Of a stretch of DNA of 37,002 bases, positions 20,138 to 31,154 are shown piece after piece. The stretch comes from Tieghemiomyces parasiticus (lineage: Eukaryota; Kickxellomycota; Dimargaritomycetes; Dimargaritales; Dimargaritaceae), in the NCBI GenBank assembly GCA_027575765.1, contig JANBPT010000419.1:1-37002 (forward strand), in the 5' to 3' direction. A program made the position numbers and the translations under genes. How positions within the stretch are numbered: position 1 is the first letter of the stretch; the number at the start of each line of letters is the position of its first letter. Below the pieces are notes generated by a model, which was not told where the DNA came from, ran no database searches, and saw only the letters and a list, made by a program, of their open reading frames with translations.

Positions 20138-22660
20138 ATGCAGCTGTACGGTCGTGCCGCCGTGGGATTCTTTACCCTGGTGGCCGTTATTTTTGGCGTG
20201 TGGATCTCGGACGGGGTCTACGCCCAAAATCCTCTCACCATCCGACAGGCTGCCGTCCTACCTAAAGTGGCCAACCCCCTAGTATCTCCTGACGGTCGCC
20301 ACGCCCTCTATACGGTCAGCGAGAACAGTATCGATGGAAGCGGCACCACGACTTCTCTCTACGTGCTTGATACTGAGAGCAACGAATCCACGCTGCTGGT
20401 GAGAACCGACCCCGACATGGGCTCGCCGGCCAACCCTCTCTGGTTTGATAACGTCAATGTGGGCTACACCTTCAGGACTAAGGGTAGAGCCGCTAAGAAC
20501 GGCACAATCCTGTGGGCCCAGTCGATCAACGTCGGGTATATTGATGCCACAGCGGTCACGTCCTTCCCGACGGCCATCCGCAGTCTTAAATATAGCCCCG
20601 AAGGTCGGCGCCTGGTCATCCTCGCGGACTTGTATCCAGATACTACTTTGGCCGAGACGGCCGAACGGGACGCTCAACTCGCCGCCACTAAGAAAGACAC
20701 GGCACGCGTGTTTGATCAGCTTATGATTCGTCACTGGGACACGTGGTGGACTGACAAATGGCCCACGCTACTGGCGGCTGAGGTGGTGGCGGGTGGGCTG
20801 GACATGGGCGGCTGGCGCCTCGCCAGCGAACCCGTCAGTCTGTTCAGTAACTACGCTGCCCACGGTCGCTTTGACTTTGACGGATTCACACTCAGCCCCG
20901 ACGGCTCGAGTGCCGCCTTCGCCGCCAAGCTGCCCAGCCGGGACATCTCCTGGACCACCGACGTGAAGGTGTGGACCATCCAGACTGACGGGCCCACCAA
21001 CGCCTTGCTAGTGAGTGACCCACGAGTGCATGGCGCGGCCTCCGCCCCGGCGTTCACAACCGACGGCAACTACATTGCCTATCTTCAGATGATGGTCCCA
21101 CAGTACGAGTCAGACCGTAATCGCGTCATGGTGTTTGACCGGGCTACTGGTTCGCGCCGCGCCGTGGCCGCCCGCTGGGACCGAAGCCCCACCCGCCTGG
21201 CCTTCACCCGTGGCGACCAGTACCTCCTAGCCTTCGCCGAGGACCAAGGCCGCCGCCGCCTGTTTGCCCTCGACTGGCAGGCTAAACCTTCCGCCGCAGC
21301 CACCCCCGTCCCTCTGACAGGCGACGTATCGGTCGGTACGTGGGCTGCCTATACCCCGGACCAGGTACTGGTCGTTCTTAGTACATGGGCCCAGCCTCCA
21401 GAGCTCTACCGGTTGGACCTCCACCTATCCGGCGCCACGGATGCGACCCGCGACATCAAGCCGGCGCCGGCTACGACTACCCAGATCACCAACTACAGCG
21501 GGCCGGCTCTCGCCAACGTGGATTGTCCAGAGCTCATCCACGCCTGGTTTATCGGAGCCCAGGGCACGCGCATCCACGGCATGCTGGTCAAGCCTCACGG
21601 TTGGCGGGAGAACGACGGCGTGCAGTACCCGCTGCTGGTCATGGTCCACGGCGGGCCTCAGGGCGCATGGATCAACTCCTGGGGGACCACCTGGAACCCG
21701 TTCGTATACGCCGCGGCTGGCTACGCCGTGTGGCTACCCAACATCCACGGGTCCACCGGGTACGGTCAGGCCTTGGTCGATTCTATCCACGGCCAGTGGG
21801 GCGGATACCCTTACCTGGATGTCATGGCTGGCATCACGTTCCTGGGGCACCGATTCTCTTGGATCGATACCACCCGCCTTAGCGGGATTGGGGGCAGCTA
21901 CGGTGGCTTCATGATGAACTGGATCAACGGCCAGACCGACCGCTTTAAGGCCCTGGTGTCTCACGCCGGCCCCTTCAGTGTCGCCGCTTCGTACTACTTT
22001 ACAGACGAACAGTGGTTCAATGAGTACGAGGTAAGTTTACGGATCAGCCACCACGGTTAGCGCCGAGGATGGGTGACAAGGAAAGTTCGGCGTGGTCATG
22101 GGGCGAGCAAGCCCCTCCCCCTAACCAGCCACGGCCGGAAGGAATCTTAACCCTTACCCCGCGTCTACCCCTGACAAGCCAAGTGAGGGGCGGGGGAAGT
22201 GCAGCTGCAGGGGTGCTCCTAACCTGGCCTCTATAATCATCCCCCTATAGTTTCCCAACGTTGCGCCTTCTACTCTAACTCGGCTCTGTCACTCATTACC
22301 ACCCCTTTCCCTCACCAACGTGCGACCCATTTTCAGTACGATGGTCCGCCCTATGACCCCAAGGCCCGCCCTAACCACGAGCGCTGGTCGCCATCCAACT
22401 ACGTCCAAAATTGGAAGACGCCTATGCTGGTGACCCAAGGTAGCAAGGACTTCCGTATCGCCGAGGTGGAGGGTATTGCCGCCTTCACCGCCCTCCAGCG
22501 CCGTGGGGTCCCTTCCCGCCTCGTATATTTCGCCGATGACGGCCACTCCATCACCAAGGCCCCCAACATGGTCAAGCTTGTAGATGAAGCCCTCCGATGG
22601 TTTAGTATTTATAACCCGGCCCAAGTGACTGAAAATGGCAGCCATAGCATCGCCATGTAA
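20138..22660 (+). CDS. Secreted dipeptidyl peptidase, prolyl oligopeptidase family S9C (Dpp5-like)
   Basis: This enzyme removes dipeptides from the N-terminus of peptides outside the cell, supporting growth on protein. Exons 20138-22030 and 22337-22660 join in phase to 738 residues, the size of fungal DppV (about 720). A signal peptide spans 1-29 (GFFTLVAVIFGVWISDGVYA). Residues 40-480 form the beta-propeller (repeated SPDG blocks: PLVSPDGRHALYT, TLSPDGSSAAF). The alpha/beta hydrolase domain follows: VHGGPQG, NIHGSTGYGQ, the nucleophile elbow GGSYGGF with Ser587, Asp669 in SKDFR and His701 in DDGHS, so the triad is intact. FTALQRRGVPSRLVYF is typical of S9C. The intron is long for this window (306 nt). 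The gene follows an orphan secreted protein gene and has its own TATA-like box, so nutrient-regulated expression is plausible but unproven. Confidence 0.93.
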
Positions 22661-24071
22661 TGTGAAAGGGGGATGGGTTCCCGGGCGGTGCCATGTATAA
22701 CGATGGCCAATTAATATTTTTTTTCTCTATTACTCCGACGACGTCCCGTTTAGCTAGTTATTTATTAATTATCCCTACAATTACCTGATTAAACGTGGGG
22801 TACTACCGATCGGCACCTCGCCCACTACCCAAAAGTTAGTGGCCGGCCCAAGGCCAGCACAGAGGGCCATTCCCCCCTTCAAGTGTCTACCAGTTCAGTA
22901 GAACAGTCGAGGATGGTGGCATTCCGGCGCAAGCCAATCTTACACCCCCCCTCCCCAGGCGGTCAAGTCAGGATAGGCTCCGTATACGAGCAAACCTCGC
23001 TCCCCGTTCATCGACAAGTTAACCTGGATCAAATAAATTGCACATGTCAGCGTAGGTTAGCTTGATTTGCGGCACTCGACAACGGTGAATCAGATGGGCA
23101 TTTTTCTCCGGTAATGACCGTCTGCCAGAAGGGTTGAAATGATGCCTGCCAGGATGGACAGAATGAGGGATGTTACCTGGGTCGCGAGGTGGGCTGAGGG
23201 CGGAAGTGCGCGTGTGTCCGCCTGAAATGCCTATTTAGCCTTGCCGAAACCGCCCCCGCAGCGTGGTAGGGCCATTACACCCATCGCCGGTACTAACCAG
23301 GTGTTGTATTAAATGTTTGATCAGGGAAACCCAGTGGCCGACTGCCTTAGCGGCTAACCCAAGCTGGCCAAGAAGCATGGTCGACAGGGTCACCTTCGGT
23401 ACGGTATCACCAACTTCACCCGTGTTTCTCACCAGTACTTCCTCCGTGATCCTCTGGCTGGTGCCGGCTTGTGCGATCCATTGCCGTCCCCCACACGTCG
23501 GCCAAGGGGGTGGGGTTGAATTTACCCGTCCAGGTTTTGATCGCTTTGCGGGCGCCATGTGATCCACTTATCAGGGGGTATTCGCGCCAAGTAGGCCGGT
23601 TGGTCCGGCAGGACTGCCTCGCAGCCTGGCCTACGCTGCTTGACAATTATCGCTGATCCATCGTCACGTTTTGGCGCCCTGACCAATGCCCGTCCGCTCC
23701 TTATTTTTTTGGATTTGGTTTCAGCCAAACGGTCTACGTACGCCTCCCGCCCTTGGATCCTAGCTCTACAGGACTTTTTTTGCAACCCTTCCGCAGCTGC
23801 CATAGATAAGCAAACCCATCATTCTCGCTACAGAAGCCGCATCCACTATCCCATAGGCCCAGTTCCAAATACCCCACCACCCCTTCCCTACAGTCACTGG
23901 CTCTGCACGCAACCTCTGTATAGATCTTCCCCGTCCCCCGATCGCACCCCTCACACTTGTCCCCGACACTCTACATTTCCACATTTCAAAAGCGGCCTCG
24001 GCTTGACCGTTCATTGCCATTCCCCAACCTTACCTTAGACTGCTCACACGCTCTTCACCCGATCGCTCGCC
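22661..24071. other. Intergenic region between the dipeptidyl peptidase gene and CLU1
   Basis: The first part holds the 3' end of the peptidase gene; an AATAAA string occurs at 23034 and T/A-rich sequence at 22705-22790. The middle has frames of up to about 110 codons on both strands, none recognised. From about 23690 to 24060 the plus strand is C/T-rich, the usual look of a fungal leader, and leads straight into the CLU1 start codon. No TATA box is evident. Confidence 0.4.
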
Positions 24072-27000
24072 ATGGATCCCAATCAGCCGAGCACTCAGCC
24101 CGAGAAGCCCGTAGAGGAGACCCTCCCGCCTCAGGAAGGCGCCGAGCCCTCCGCCGAGGAGGCCGAACAGGGTAAGCCAACCCCTACTCTCACTTTTGTT
24201 GGGAGTCTCGTGATCGCCTATGAATGGACTGTCCCGATCGCTATGGTTGCCACGTAGCGGATGGATCGCTTGATCGCTACCAGGACGGTGTATGATTTCA
24301 CCTAGGCCCCTTTCTCACTCGGCGAAGGAAGTCCGGCATACGAAGGCTGCTTGGCAGGCCTTATGGAGTATGATATGGCCAAGTCCGGTCACTTTATCCA
24401 GGCTAGCGACACACAGCTCATTCCTCGATATGAAATAGGCGGAGACCGCAAGCTTTGGGGTACGGAGGGGCTGCGCTTTCCGGATGCCCTGTGCTGCGCT
24501 CCTGTCTCTTTCTCTATTGTCGCACAGCACACTAACCGGCTGCACACCACTTCGGTACCTCCCATCCTTGTGTCTATGGCCGTTAGTCGAGCCCGTGTTT
24601 GAACTGCAGATCAAGCTGCCCCAAGGCCGCGTGGTAGCCTTTCTGGCCACCGCCAACGATACGGTGGGTGATGTGAAGCAGAACGTCATCGAGTCCCCAG
24701 ACGGCTGCATGCACTCTTGCTTTCACCTGGAATTCAACGGCCAGCACCTCAACGAGTATACTGAACTTCGGGATGTGGAGGGTCTCGAGACCGGCAGCGA
24801 GATGTCGATTGTCAAAGGTAAAGACCTACGCCTTTCCGATGAAGGAAGGTGGGAGGGGATCGAACAAAAAGATACCGCACTCCTGCAGTATACCGGGACG
24901 ATCAGCGCATAGCCTAGATGTAGCCTCTGGCGCTTGGTTAGTGCTGTTCCCCCTCCCTCCCTTCTCCGCACCGTCCCTGACCGTTACCTGCTTACCTAAC
25001 CACCACTGCCCCGCACGATTGTTTCACAGATCCCTACACTGAGCGCGAGGTCCGGTCCCACGTATGTCGCCTGCGCGACCTCTTGGTTGGCCCCTACCGT
25101 CCGTCCGTGTACTCGTTGGGTATCGACGCCGGGGCCACAATTTACTCGTCGCTGGAGGCCACACTGAATGGCACCCCAGCGGTTGCCACCAACGGCCAAG
25201 GCGCCAAGTCCAGTAAGGCTGCCACCCAGGGCCCGGCCGGCCCATCCAAGCGTAAAAAGAACAAGGGCAAGCGCGGTCCGTCAACCCAGGCGACCAGCCC
25301 GCCCGTCGCGGAGAACGGCGGCACGGCTGAGGGTGAGGGCAACGCTGACGCGACACCACCGCCGCAGCCGGCCGTCCCAAAGGGCCCGCACCCGTTCCAA
25401 GGCGTGGACCCGAACCAACCCATGGTTTTGGACAGCTATTTCCCGGCTAGCTACCACACCGACCGCCGCGTCCCGCAGTGCCTGCACCACCTTGCCGTGT
25501 CGGGTTGGAATCCGGTCCCGCAGTACCGTCGTCTGCAGGGTGACCTGGTCTACCTCACTGTAGTCACTCTCGAGAAGAAGACCTACCAGATCACCGGGGC
25601 CGTGGATGGTTTCTTTGTTAGCCAATCTGATACCGACACCTTCCGCCCGGACCCGCAGACCAGCCTCCCGCACCACCGCAACCATTCCCTCATCGTACTA
25701 CTGGAGTCCTTGTCGCCACTATTCAGGGGCCATTTCCGCAAACTGCAGGATTTCATCACCTCCAAACCCCCGCATGAGCTGCTGCCGGCCACCCTCCCGC
25801 ACATCGCCTACCCGTGGTGCGTCCGCGGGGCCCCCACTGGTGAGCACACCGCTCAGCCGCACACCTTCGACACCACGCGGGCCAGCGAGGCCTACCTCAA
25901 TTTCGGCCTGGAGGGGACCGACGGGTTGCGCGACTGGAACGACGAGATTCAGTCCCACCGCGAACTGCCCCGCGACTCGCTGCAGGACCGGATCTTGCGC
26001 GACCGGCTGGTTAGCAAGGTCCAGGCCGAGTTCACCGAGGCTGCGGTCAAGGGCGCCCTGGCCGTCCTGGGCGGCGACGTGACCCCGCTGAATCCCCTGG
26101 AGCCGCAGGACCTCCACATGTACATCCACAACAATATCTTCTTCAGCAAGGCTTTGGACGGGCGCAACATGTTCACCAGCGTAGGCGGCGACCCAGCTGC
26201 GCACGTGGCGGCCGGTAAGGACTTGGAGGGCGTGAAGACCCTTAACAGCGTCGATACCGAGGACCTGTTTACCTTGGGCACCGTCATTGTCGACCACCTG
26301 GGAACCCGTATCGTGGCTCAGAGCATTGTCCCGGGTATCTTCCGCCGCCAAGAGGATGCTGCCCCGGCCTACGGGTCTGTAGACAACGGCGCCACCGTTA
26401 GTACCGACCCAGAGTTCCACGCCCTCGCCGCCAAGCTGGCCGACACCCTGCACCTCGAGGAGCAGACTGTGGTCGACAAGGACGGCAAACCATTCACCCT
26501 CTACGGTTCCATCGAGTCGAAGGGGATCACGGGCGCTGACGGCCGCAAGTACCTGCTGGATTTGTTCCGCCTCAACCCCGTTGACATTGAGTTCCTCGAG
26601 ACCGCCTGTGCGGCGGATCAGGAAGGCCAGGGGAGCATGAAGCCGGCCAAAGTGGGCGAGGGAGAACTCCCGCGGGACTATCCGCACCGGCTGGTCCTAC
26701 TCCGCCCTGAACTGATCGACGCGTACTGGGAGCACAAGGCCCGTGAACATGCGCGCGAGCAGGCCAAGGCCAAGGCGGCCAAAGCCGAGAGTGACAAGAA
26801 GGAGGGTGAGACTGAGGCTGGGCCCAAGGAGGACGGCGAGAAAAAGGAAGGGGAGGTGAAGGAGCAGGATGGCAAGGCCGAGGAGGACGTTGTCGCCGCC
26901 TTTAAGCTGACCTTCAACCCGGATGTGTTCTGTATGGTGAAGGGCCCCGAGGATGAGGCTGGTGCCGCTAAGGTGCGCGAGCAGGAGGCTGCGGTCCGCG

Positions 27001-28778
27001 CCGTTTCGCAGTTCCTGCGTGACACGGTGATCCCCAAGTTGGTGAGCGAACTGGCCAGCTACGAAGTGTCGGTGTTGGACACTAGTGCCCTCACCAAGCT
27101 GCTCCACCGTCGCGGGATCAACCAGCGGTACCTGGGCGCCATCGCCACCGCCCTGGATCGGTCTGAGAACCCTGCTGCCGTGGTCCACGTCCAGCGCGTC
27201 GTACGCCAGGCCATGGTCACCCGTGCCATTAAGCACGTTCTTCGCCGCTACCTACCGGGCCTCACCCTCCAGGAGGCCCCCGTCGCCGTGGCCCACGTGC
27301 TCAACTGCCTGCTGGGAACCGGGTTCAACGCAGAGCCGACGGTCCCGGGCTCGAAGGCCGCCTACGCCGCGCTCACCCCGGACACCCTCCGCGCGGAGAT
27401 CCGGGACCAGGTAGCACAGCGGTACCGCTACTGCCTCCCCACCGAGGCCTTGACTTTTGACAGCAACGCCGCCCTAGCCCAGCTGCGCGACCTGTGCCTG
27501 GCCGTTGGCATCCAGCTGGTCATCCGGTCCTACAACTTTACCGCCCAACCGTCCGAGGTCGACACCGCTGAGACGACTGGCGCGGACGCCCGTCCGGCCG
27601 GTAACCGCTCGTCCAAACACTCCCGGCAATTCGTGAAGACCCCGCGTGTCACCACATTCCTCCCGGAGGATATCCTCGCCTTGGTGCCGCAAGTAAAGGA
27701 CGCCAACGCGCGCAGCCTCTTCGCTGAGCAGACCTTCGAGGCCGGCCGCATCAGTCTGTCGCAAGGTCAGCGCCAGATGGGCATGGACCTACTCATGGAG
27801 TCCCTGACCCTCCACGAACAAATCTACGGGTTCATCCACCCGGAGACAGGCCGGTGCTACGCGGCCCTGGCTATGATCCATCACCACCTGGGGGACAAGG
27901 AGAATGCGCGGGACTTCCAGCGCAAGGCCGTTATTATTTCCGAGCGCGCGGCGGGGCTGGACGACCCGGATACGGTGCACAATTACCTCAACCTGGGCCT
28001 GTTTGAGCACGCCCTGGGTAACACCCATGCCGCCCTGGGCTGTCTCAAGCACGCTATGGATCGCTGGCAGCTCCTGGTCGGCCTGGGTCACCCGGACCTG
28101 TCGACCGTCGACACCAATGTCGCCACCATGCTTCAGAGCCTCCAAGACCTGGCCGGGTCCCATCAGTTCCTTGAGCGTGCCCTGCGTACCCATGAGCGCG
28201 TCTTTGGTGCCGACCACCTGCATACCGCCGTGAGCCGCCACCAGCTGGCCCGTGCCCACACATACACGGGTGACTTTAAGACCGCCCTGGCCCTCGCCCG
28301 GCCGGCTTACGAGGTGTTTCAGAAGCAGCTCGGCGACGAACACCGCATGACCAAAGAGAGCAACGAGCTGGTACAGGACCTGGTCGCCGGCGCCGTCATT
28401 ACCGCCAAGGTCGCCCAGGCCCAGAAGCTGCAGTCCTCTAAGCAGATGCCGCAGGTGCTGGGCGGATCGAACAAGGGCAGTAAAGGCAGTAAGAGTAATG
28501 CCCGCCGCAACCAGCAGCAGCAACAGCAAGGGAGCGGCCAGGCCAATGTCCAGGAGATGCTGGCACCCCTGCTGGCCTATATGGGTAACGCCGGGATCGG
28601 CGGCATCAAGAACGGTGACGCCGCTGCCACCACCACCGGATCCAAGGGCCATCTGCCGCTCGAGCAGTTACTCGACTACATTAACGCCGGGGCCGCTAAC
28701 GCTCCCGCCGGCCCCTCTTCATCCGGCAAGGCCGGTAAGGGTCAGCCGAAGCCCGCTACCAAGGGCAACAAGCAGTAA
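24072..28778 (+). CDS. CLU1: Clustered mitochondria protein (CLU family, Clu1/eIF3-associated p135)
   Basis: Clu proteins are cytosolic, bind mRNAs for mitochondrial proteins and keep mitochondria dispersed; the yeast protein also copurifies with eIF3. Exons 24072-24171, 24587-24817 and 25030-28778 join in phase to 1359 residues. In order: an acidic disordered tail (1-33), the ubiquitin-like CLU N-terminal domain (35-110, ending SEMSIVKG), a linker rich in Lys/Ala/Pro (about 145-225), the CLU domain (about 335-570, with AAHVAAGKDLEGVK and VAQSIVPGIF), a Lys/Glu-rich insertion (680-735), the eIF3-p135-type domain (about 760-955), TPR repeats (about 1025-1215, HNYLNLGLFEHALGN) and a Gly/Gln/Ala-rich tail. 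Codon use is strongly biased to G/C endings, which fits high expression. Intron 1 is the longest in the window (415 nt). The gene converges on the MFS transporter gene. Confidence 0.96.
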
Positions 28779-29267
28779 GAAAGTTTGGACGATGCTCCCT
28801 TGATTAGGTGGCGGGTCGCTTTTTTGGCCTCCCCCCTATTTACATTGGGCTTTGTTTACCCCGGTCTAGCCACCCGATGCGCACTATTTGTTTGTTTTTG
28901 TTCTCTGTCTTCTTCACATGCCTACGTTGAATTACAATACCCTTTGATCTCACGACCCAAAACGTGTATCGGCACATCTTTGTGGCCAGTACCGCCACTT
29001 CTCGATTTCCAAAGCTTTTGGTAACCACCCAAACCCCCTGAAACTCACAGTCCAGTATAATGAGGATAAACGCGGCTTTTTTTATTAGAGAAACTGGATG
29101 TCGCTTTACAATACACTAGTGTGAATCCGAAGTGGTTGCGTAGTGCGTTGAGAGGTAGGCGTGGTACATGACTGGGCAGTGGGTTCAGGCCATCACGACC
29201 GTCTAAATCGGGGGATAATTGAAGAGTTCAATATTGCTAAATGAAAACCGGCGGATGGAAACCCCCA
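28779..29267. other. Convergent 3' intergenic region between CLU1 and the MFS transporter
   Basis: The gap of 489 bp carries the 3' ends of both genes. It is T-rich on the plus strand just after CLU1 (28820-28915) and has a T run at 29078-29084. I see no coding frame or RNA gene. Confidence 0.4.
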
Positions 29268-31112
29268 TTAGAAGGAGTGAGTGGGGGCAACGCCGCCCGT
29301 TGTCGTGCGCAAGGGTATGTGGCACAGGGCTAGGGATGTAAGGAAACAAAGCACCATGAGGGGCATGGCAACCAAGTACATCATACGGAGGCCCTGGACA
29401 TAGGCGTCCCGGTACGCATTGGTGGCTTCGTGGGACAAGTGGGCGAGGTTGGTGGCGTCGGCGGTTAATGTGACATGGTAGGTGTGGGACGCCAGCCGCA
29501 GGGCGTGGTCGCGGACATTGTTAAGCACGGATGACATGATTGCCAAGCCCAGGGTCGACCCGATGTTCTGGGCGAAACCGTAACAGGCGGAGGCGACGGC
29601 CACATCGGCGTCGGTAACTGCAGACTGCACAACGAGAAGGAGAGGTTGAATACAAAGCCCGGCGCCGAGGCCGAAAACGATAAGGTAGCCGATCTGCTGG
29701 CCAACGCCAGAGTGGCGGTCGAGGAGGGAGGTGAGACCGAGCCCCAGCGTGGCCAAGGCGCTACCCAGCCAGATGGGCGGAATGTAGCGTCCCGTCTTGT
29801 TGATAAAGGCGCCGCTTAACAGTGAGGAGACCACCAGGCCCAGTAAGAACGGCAACAGTTTGGTGCCGGCGGTCGTGGCCGATTCGCCCCGGACGACTGT
29901 GAAGTAGATTGGCATGTAATAGAGGTGACCCAGCAGGACCATGCCCAGAAGGAGGATGGCAGCGAGCCCGAGGGTCACGTTGCGCTGGGCGAAGAGGTGC
30001 ATGGGGATCAAGGGTTCCGGAGCCACGAAGGTTTCGACCATGACGAAGACCACCAGGCAGAGCAGACCGCCAACGAGAGGTCCGACGATGGCGGCCGAGT
30101 CCCAAGCGAATTGGTTGCCACCCCACATGACTGGCAGGAGAAACCCGGTCGAGGCGGCGGTAAGGGTCAGGATACCCCATCCGTCCAGTCGGCCCAGTTT
30201 GGCGCGGAAGTTACCCGTCGGCGCTGGGATACGTAAAAAGAAGACCAGGCACAGGGTAGCGATCCCGCCGACCGGCAGGTTGATGAAGAATACCCACCGC
30301 CAGGAGGCGTGATCAGTGAATACACCGCCGAGTAGTGGACCCAACACACTGGAGAAGGCAAAGATGACGCCCTGGGCACTGAGGAAGATGGCACGGCGGT
30401 GGAGCGGGATGATATCGGCAACGATGATACCTGGGAGAATCATGAGCCCAGCGGCCCCCATCCCAGCCATTCCGCGGAAGATGACCAGCTGGACCATACT
30501 GTGGGCGATCCCGCAGAGACCGCAACCAATTAGGAACACGGTGACACAGGTGAGGATCACGGGCTTACGGCCAAAGATGTCGGCGCACCGGCCGAGGACG
30601 GGTTGGAATACGGTCGAGGTGAGCAGGTAGGCGGTGGCAACCCAACTGATCTGGCCCACGGCGTGGAAGTGGGCGCCGATGGCGGGCAGAGCGGTGGATA
30701 CGATAGTCGTGTCGAGAAACGAGAGGAACATGGCAAGGGCCACCCCGAAGAAGAGGAGGGCGAGGTTGATCGTGGTGAAGTTGGGCCCGACCGGATCCGT
30801 CTCCATATCGTGTGGGTGGTCGGCGTGGCCGGACGATTTGTCATCCTCAAGGTCTAGGCCATTGGGGGCGGATATGGAGGGACATTGTGCGCCCTTGCCA
30901 TCGCTATACATGGGCGGATGGGAGGAGGGCGGTGGTGGGCTAGGTGGTGGGTGTCCCTTCTGATCATATGAGCTGTCGAGGAGGTACAATAGCTTGCGGC
31001 GGGGGCTGATCAGGGCCAAGTGTGGGGGGGTGGGCTGGGATGGTTGGTAGTGGACAATATTCAGACTGCGCGGGATGCGCTCCGACTGGGGCCGGGGGAT
31101 ATGTCTACCCAT
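29268..31112 (-). CDS. Major facilitator superfamily exporter, DHA2 (14-helix drug:H+ antiporter) type
   Basis: This is a plasma-membrane or vacuolar multidrug/toxic-compound exporter driven by the proton gradient; its substrate cannot be read from sequence. It is a single exon of 614 residues. Residues 1-112 are hydrophilic (Pro- and Asp-rich); about 14 hydrophobic segments follow from 115 to 605. Signatures: motif D1 LDTTIVSTALP (133-143), motif A GRCADIFGRK (174-183), and antiporter motif C in GVIFAFSSVLGPLLGG, which separates exporters from uniporters. Conserved WRWVFFINLPVGG lies in helix 6. The ATG at 31112 is in an ideal GCCACCATGG context; M68 (30911) and M103 are later in-frame alternatives that would give a more usual short N-tail. 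A GT/CA microsatellite lies just upstream. No biosynthetic genes surround it, so a cluster role is not supported. Confidence 0.92.
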   Translation of the reverse strand: MGRHIPRPQSERIPRSLNIVHYQPSQPTPPHLALISPRRKLLYLLDSSYDQKGHPPPSPPPPSSHPPMYSDGKGAQCPSISAPNGLDLEDDKSSGHADHPHDMETDPVGPNFTTINLALLFFGVALAMFLSFLDTTIVSTALPAIGAHFHAVGQISWVATAYLLTSTVFQPVLGRCADIFGRKPVILTCVTVFLIGCGLCGIAHSMVQLVIFRGMAGMGAAGLMILPGIIVADIIPLHRRAIFLSAQGVIFAFSSVLGPLLGGVFTDHASWRWVFFINLPVGGIATLCLVFFLRIPAPTGNFRAKLGRLDGWGILTLTAASTGFLLPVMWGGNQFAWDSAAIVGPLVGGLLCLVVFVMVETFVAPEPLIPMHLFAQRNVTLGLAAILLLGMVLLGHLYYMPIYFTVVRGESATTAGTKLLPFLLGLVVSSLLSGAFINKTGRYIPPIWLGSALATLGLGLTSLLDRHSGVGQQIGYLIVFGLGAGLCIQPLLLVVQSAVTDADVAVASACYGFAQNIGSTLGLAIMSSVLNNVRDHALRLASHTYHVTLTADATNLAHLSHEATNAYRDAYVQGLRMMYLVAMPLMVLCFLTSLALCHIPLRTTTGGVAPTHSF

Positions 31113-31134
31113 GGTGGCTCACGCGCGGATTCGA

Positions 31135-31154
31135 ACACACACACACACACACAC
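31135..31154. repeat. CA/GT dinucleotide microsatellite in the MFS gene leader
   Basis: Ten alternating CA-type units lie 23-42 bp upstream of the MFS start codon, reading GT in the sense of the gene. The position is in the presumed 5' leader. Perfect alternating tracts can adopt Z-DNA and vary in length between strains. Confidence 0.9.

Noticed and set aside
25719..26687. 322-codon minus-strand frame opposite CLU1
   Set aside because: It is an antisense shadow caused by the strong G/C-ending codon bias of CLU1.
31120..31140. GGATTCGAAC string like a tRNA T-loop
   Set aside because: The flanks do not pair as a T-arm stem and there is no acceptor stem or anticodon arm; the site abuts the CA microsatellite.
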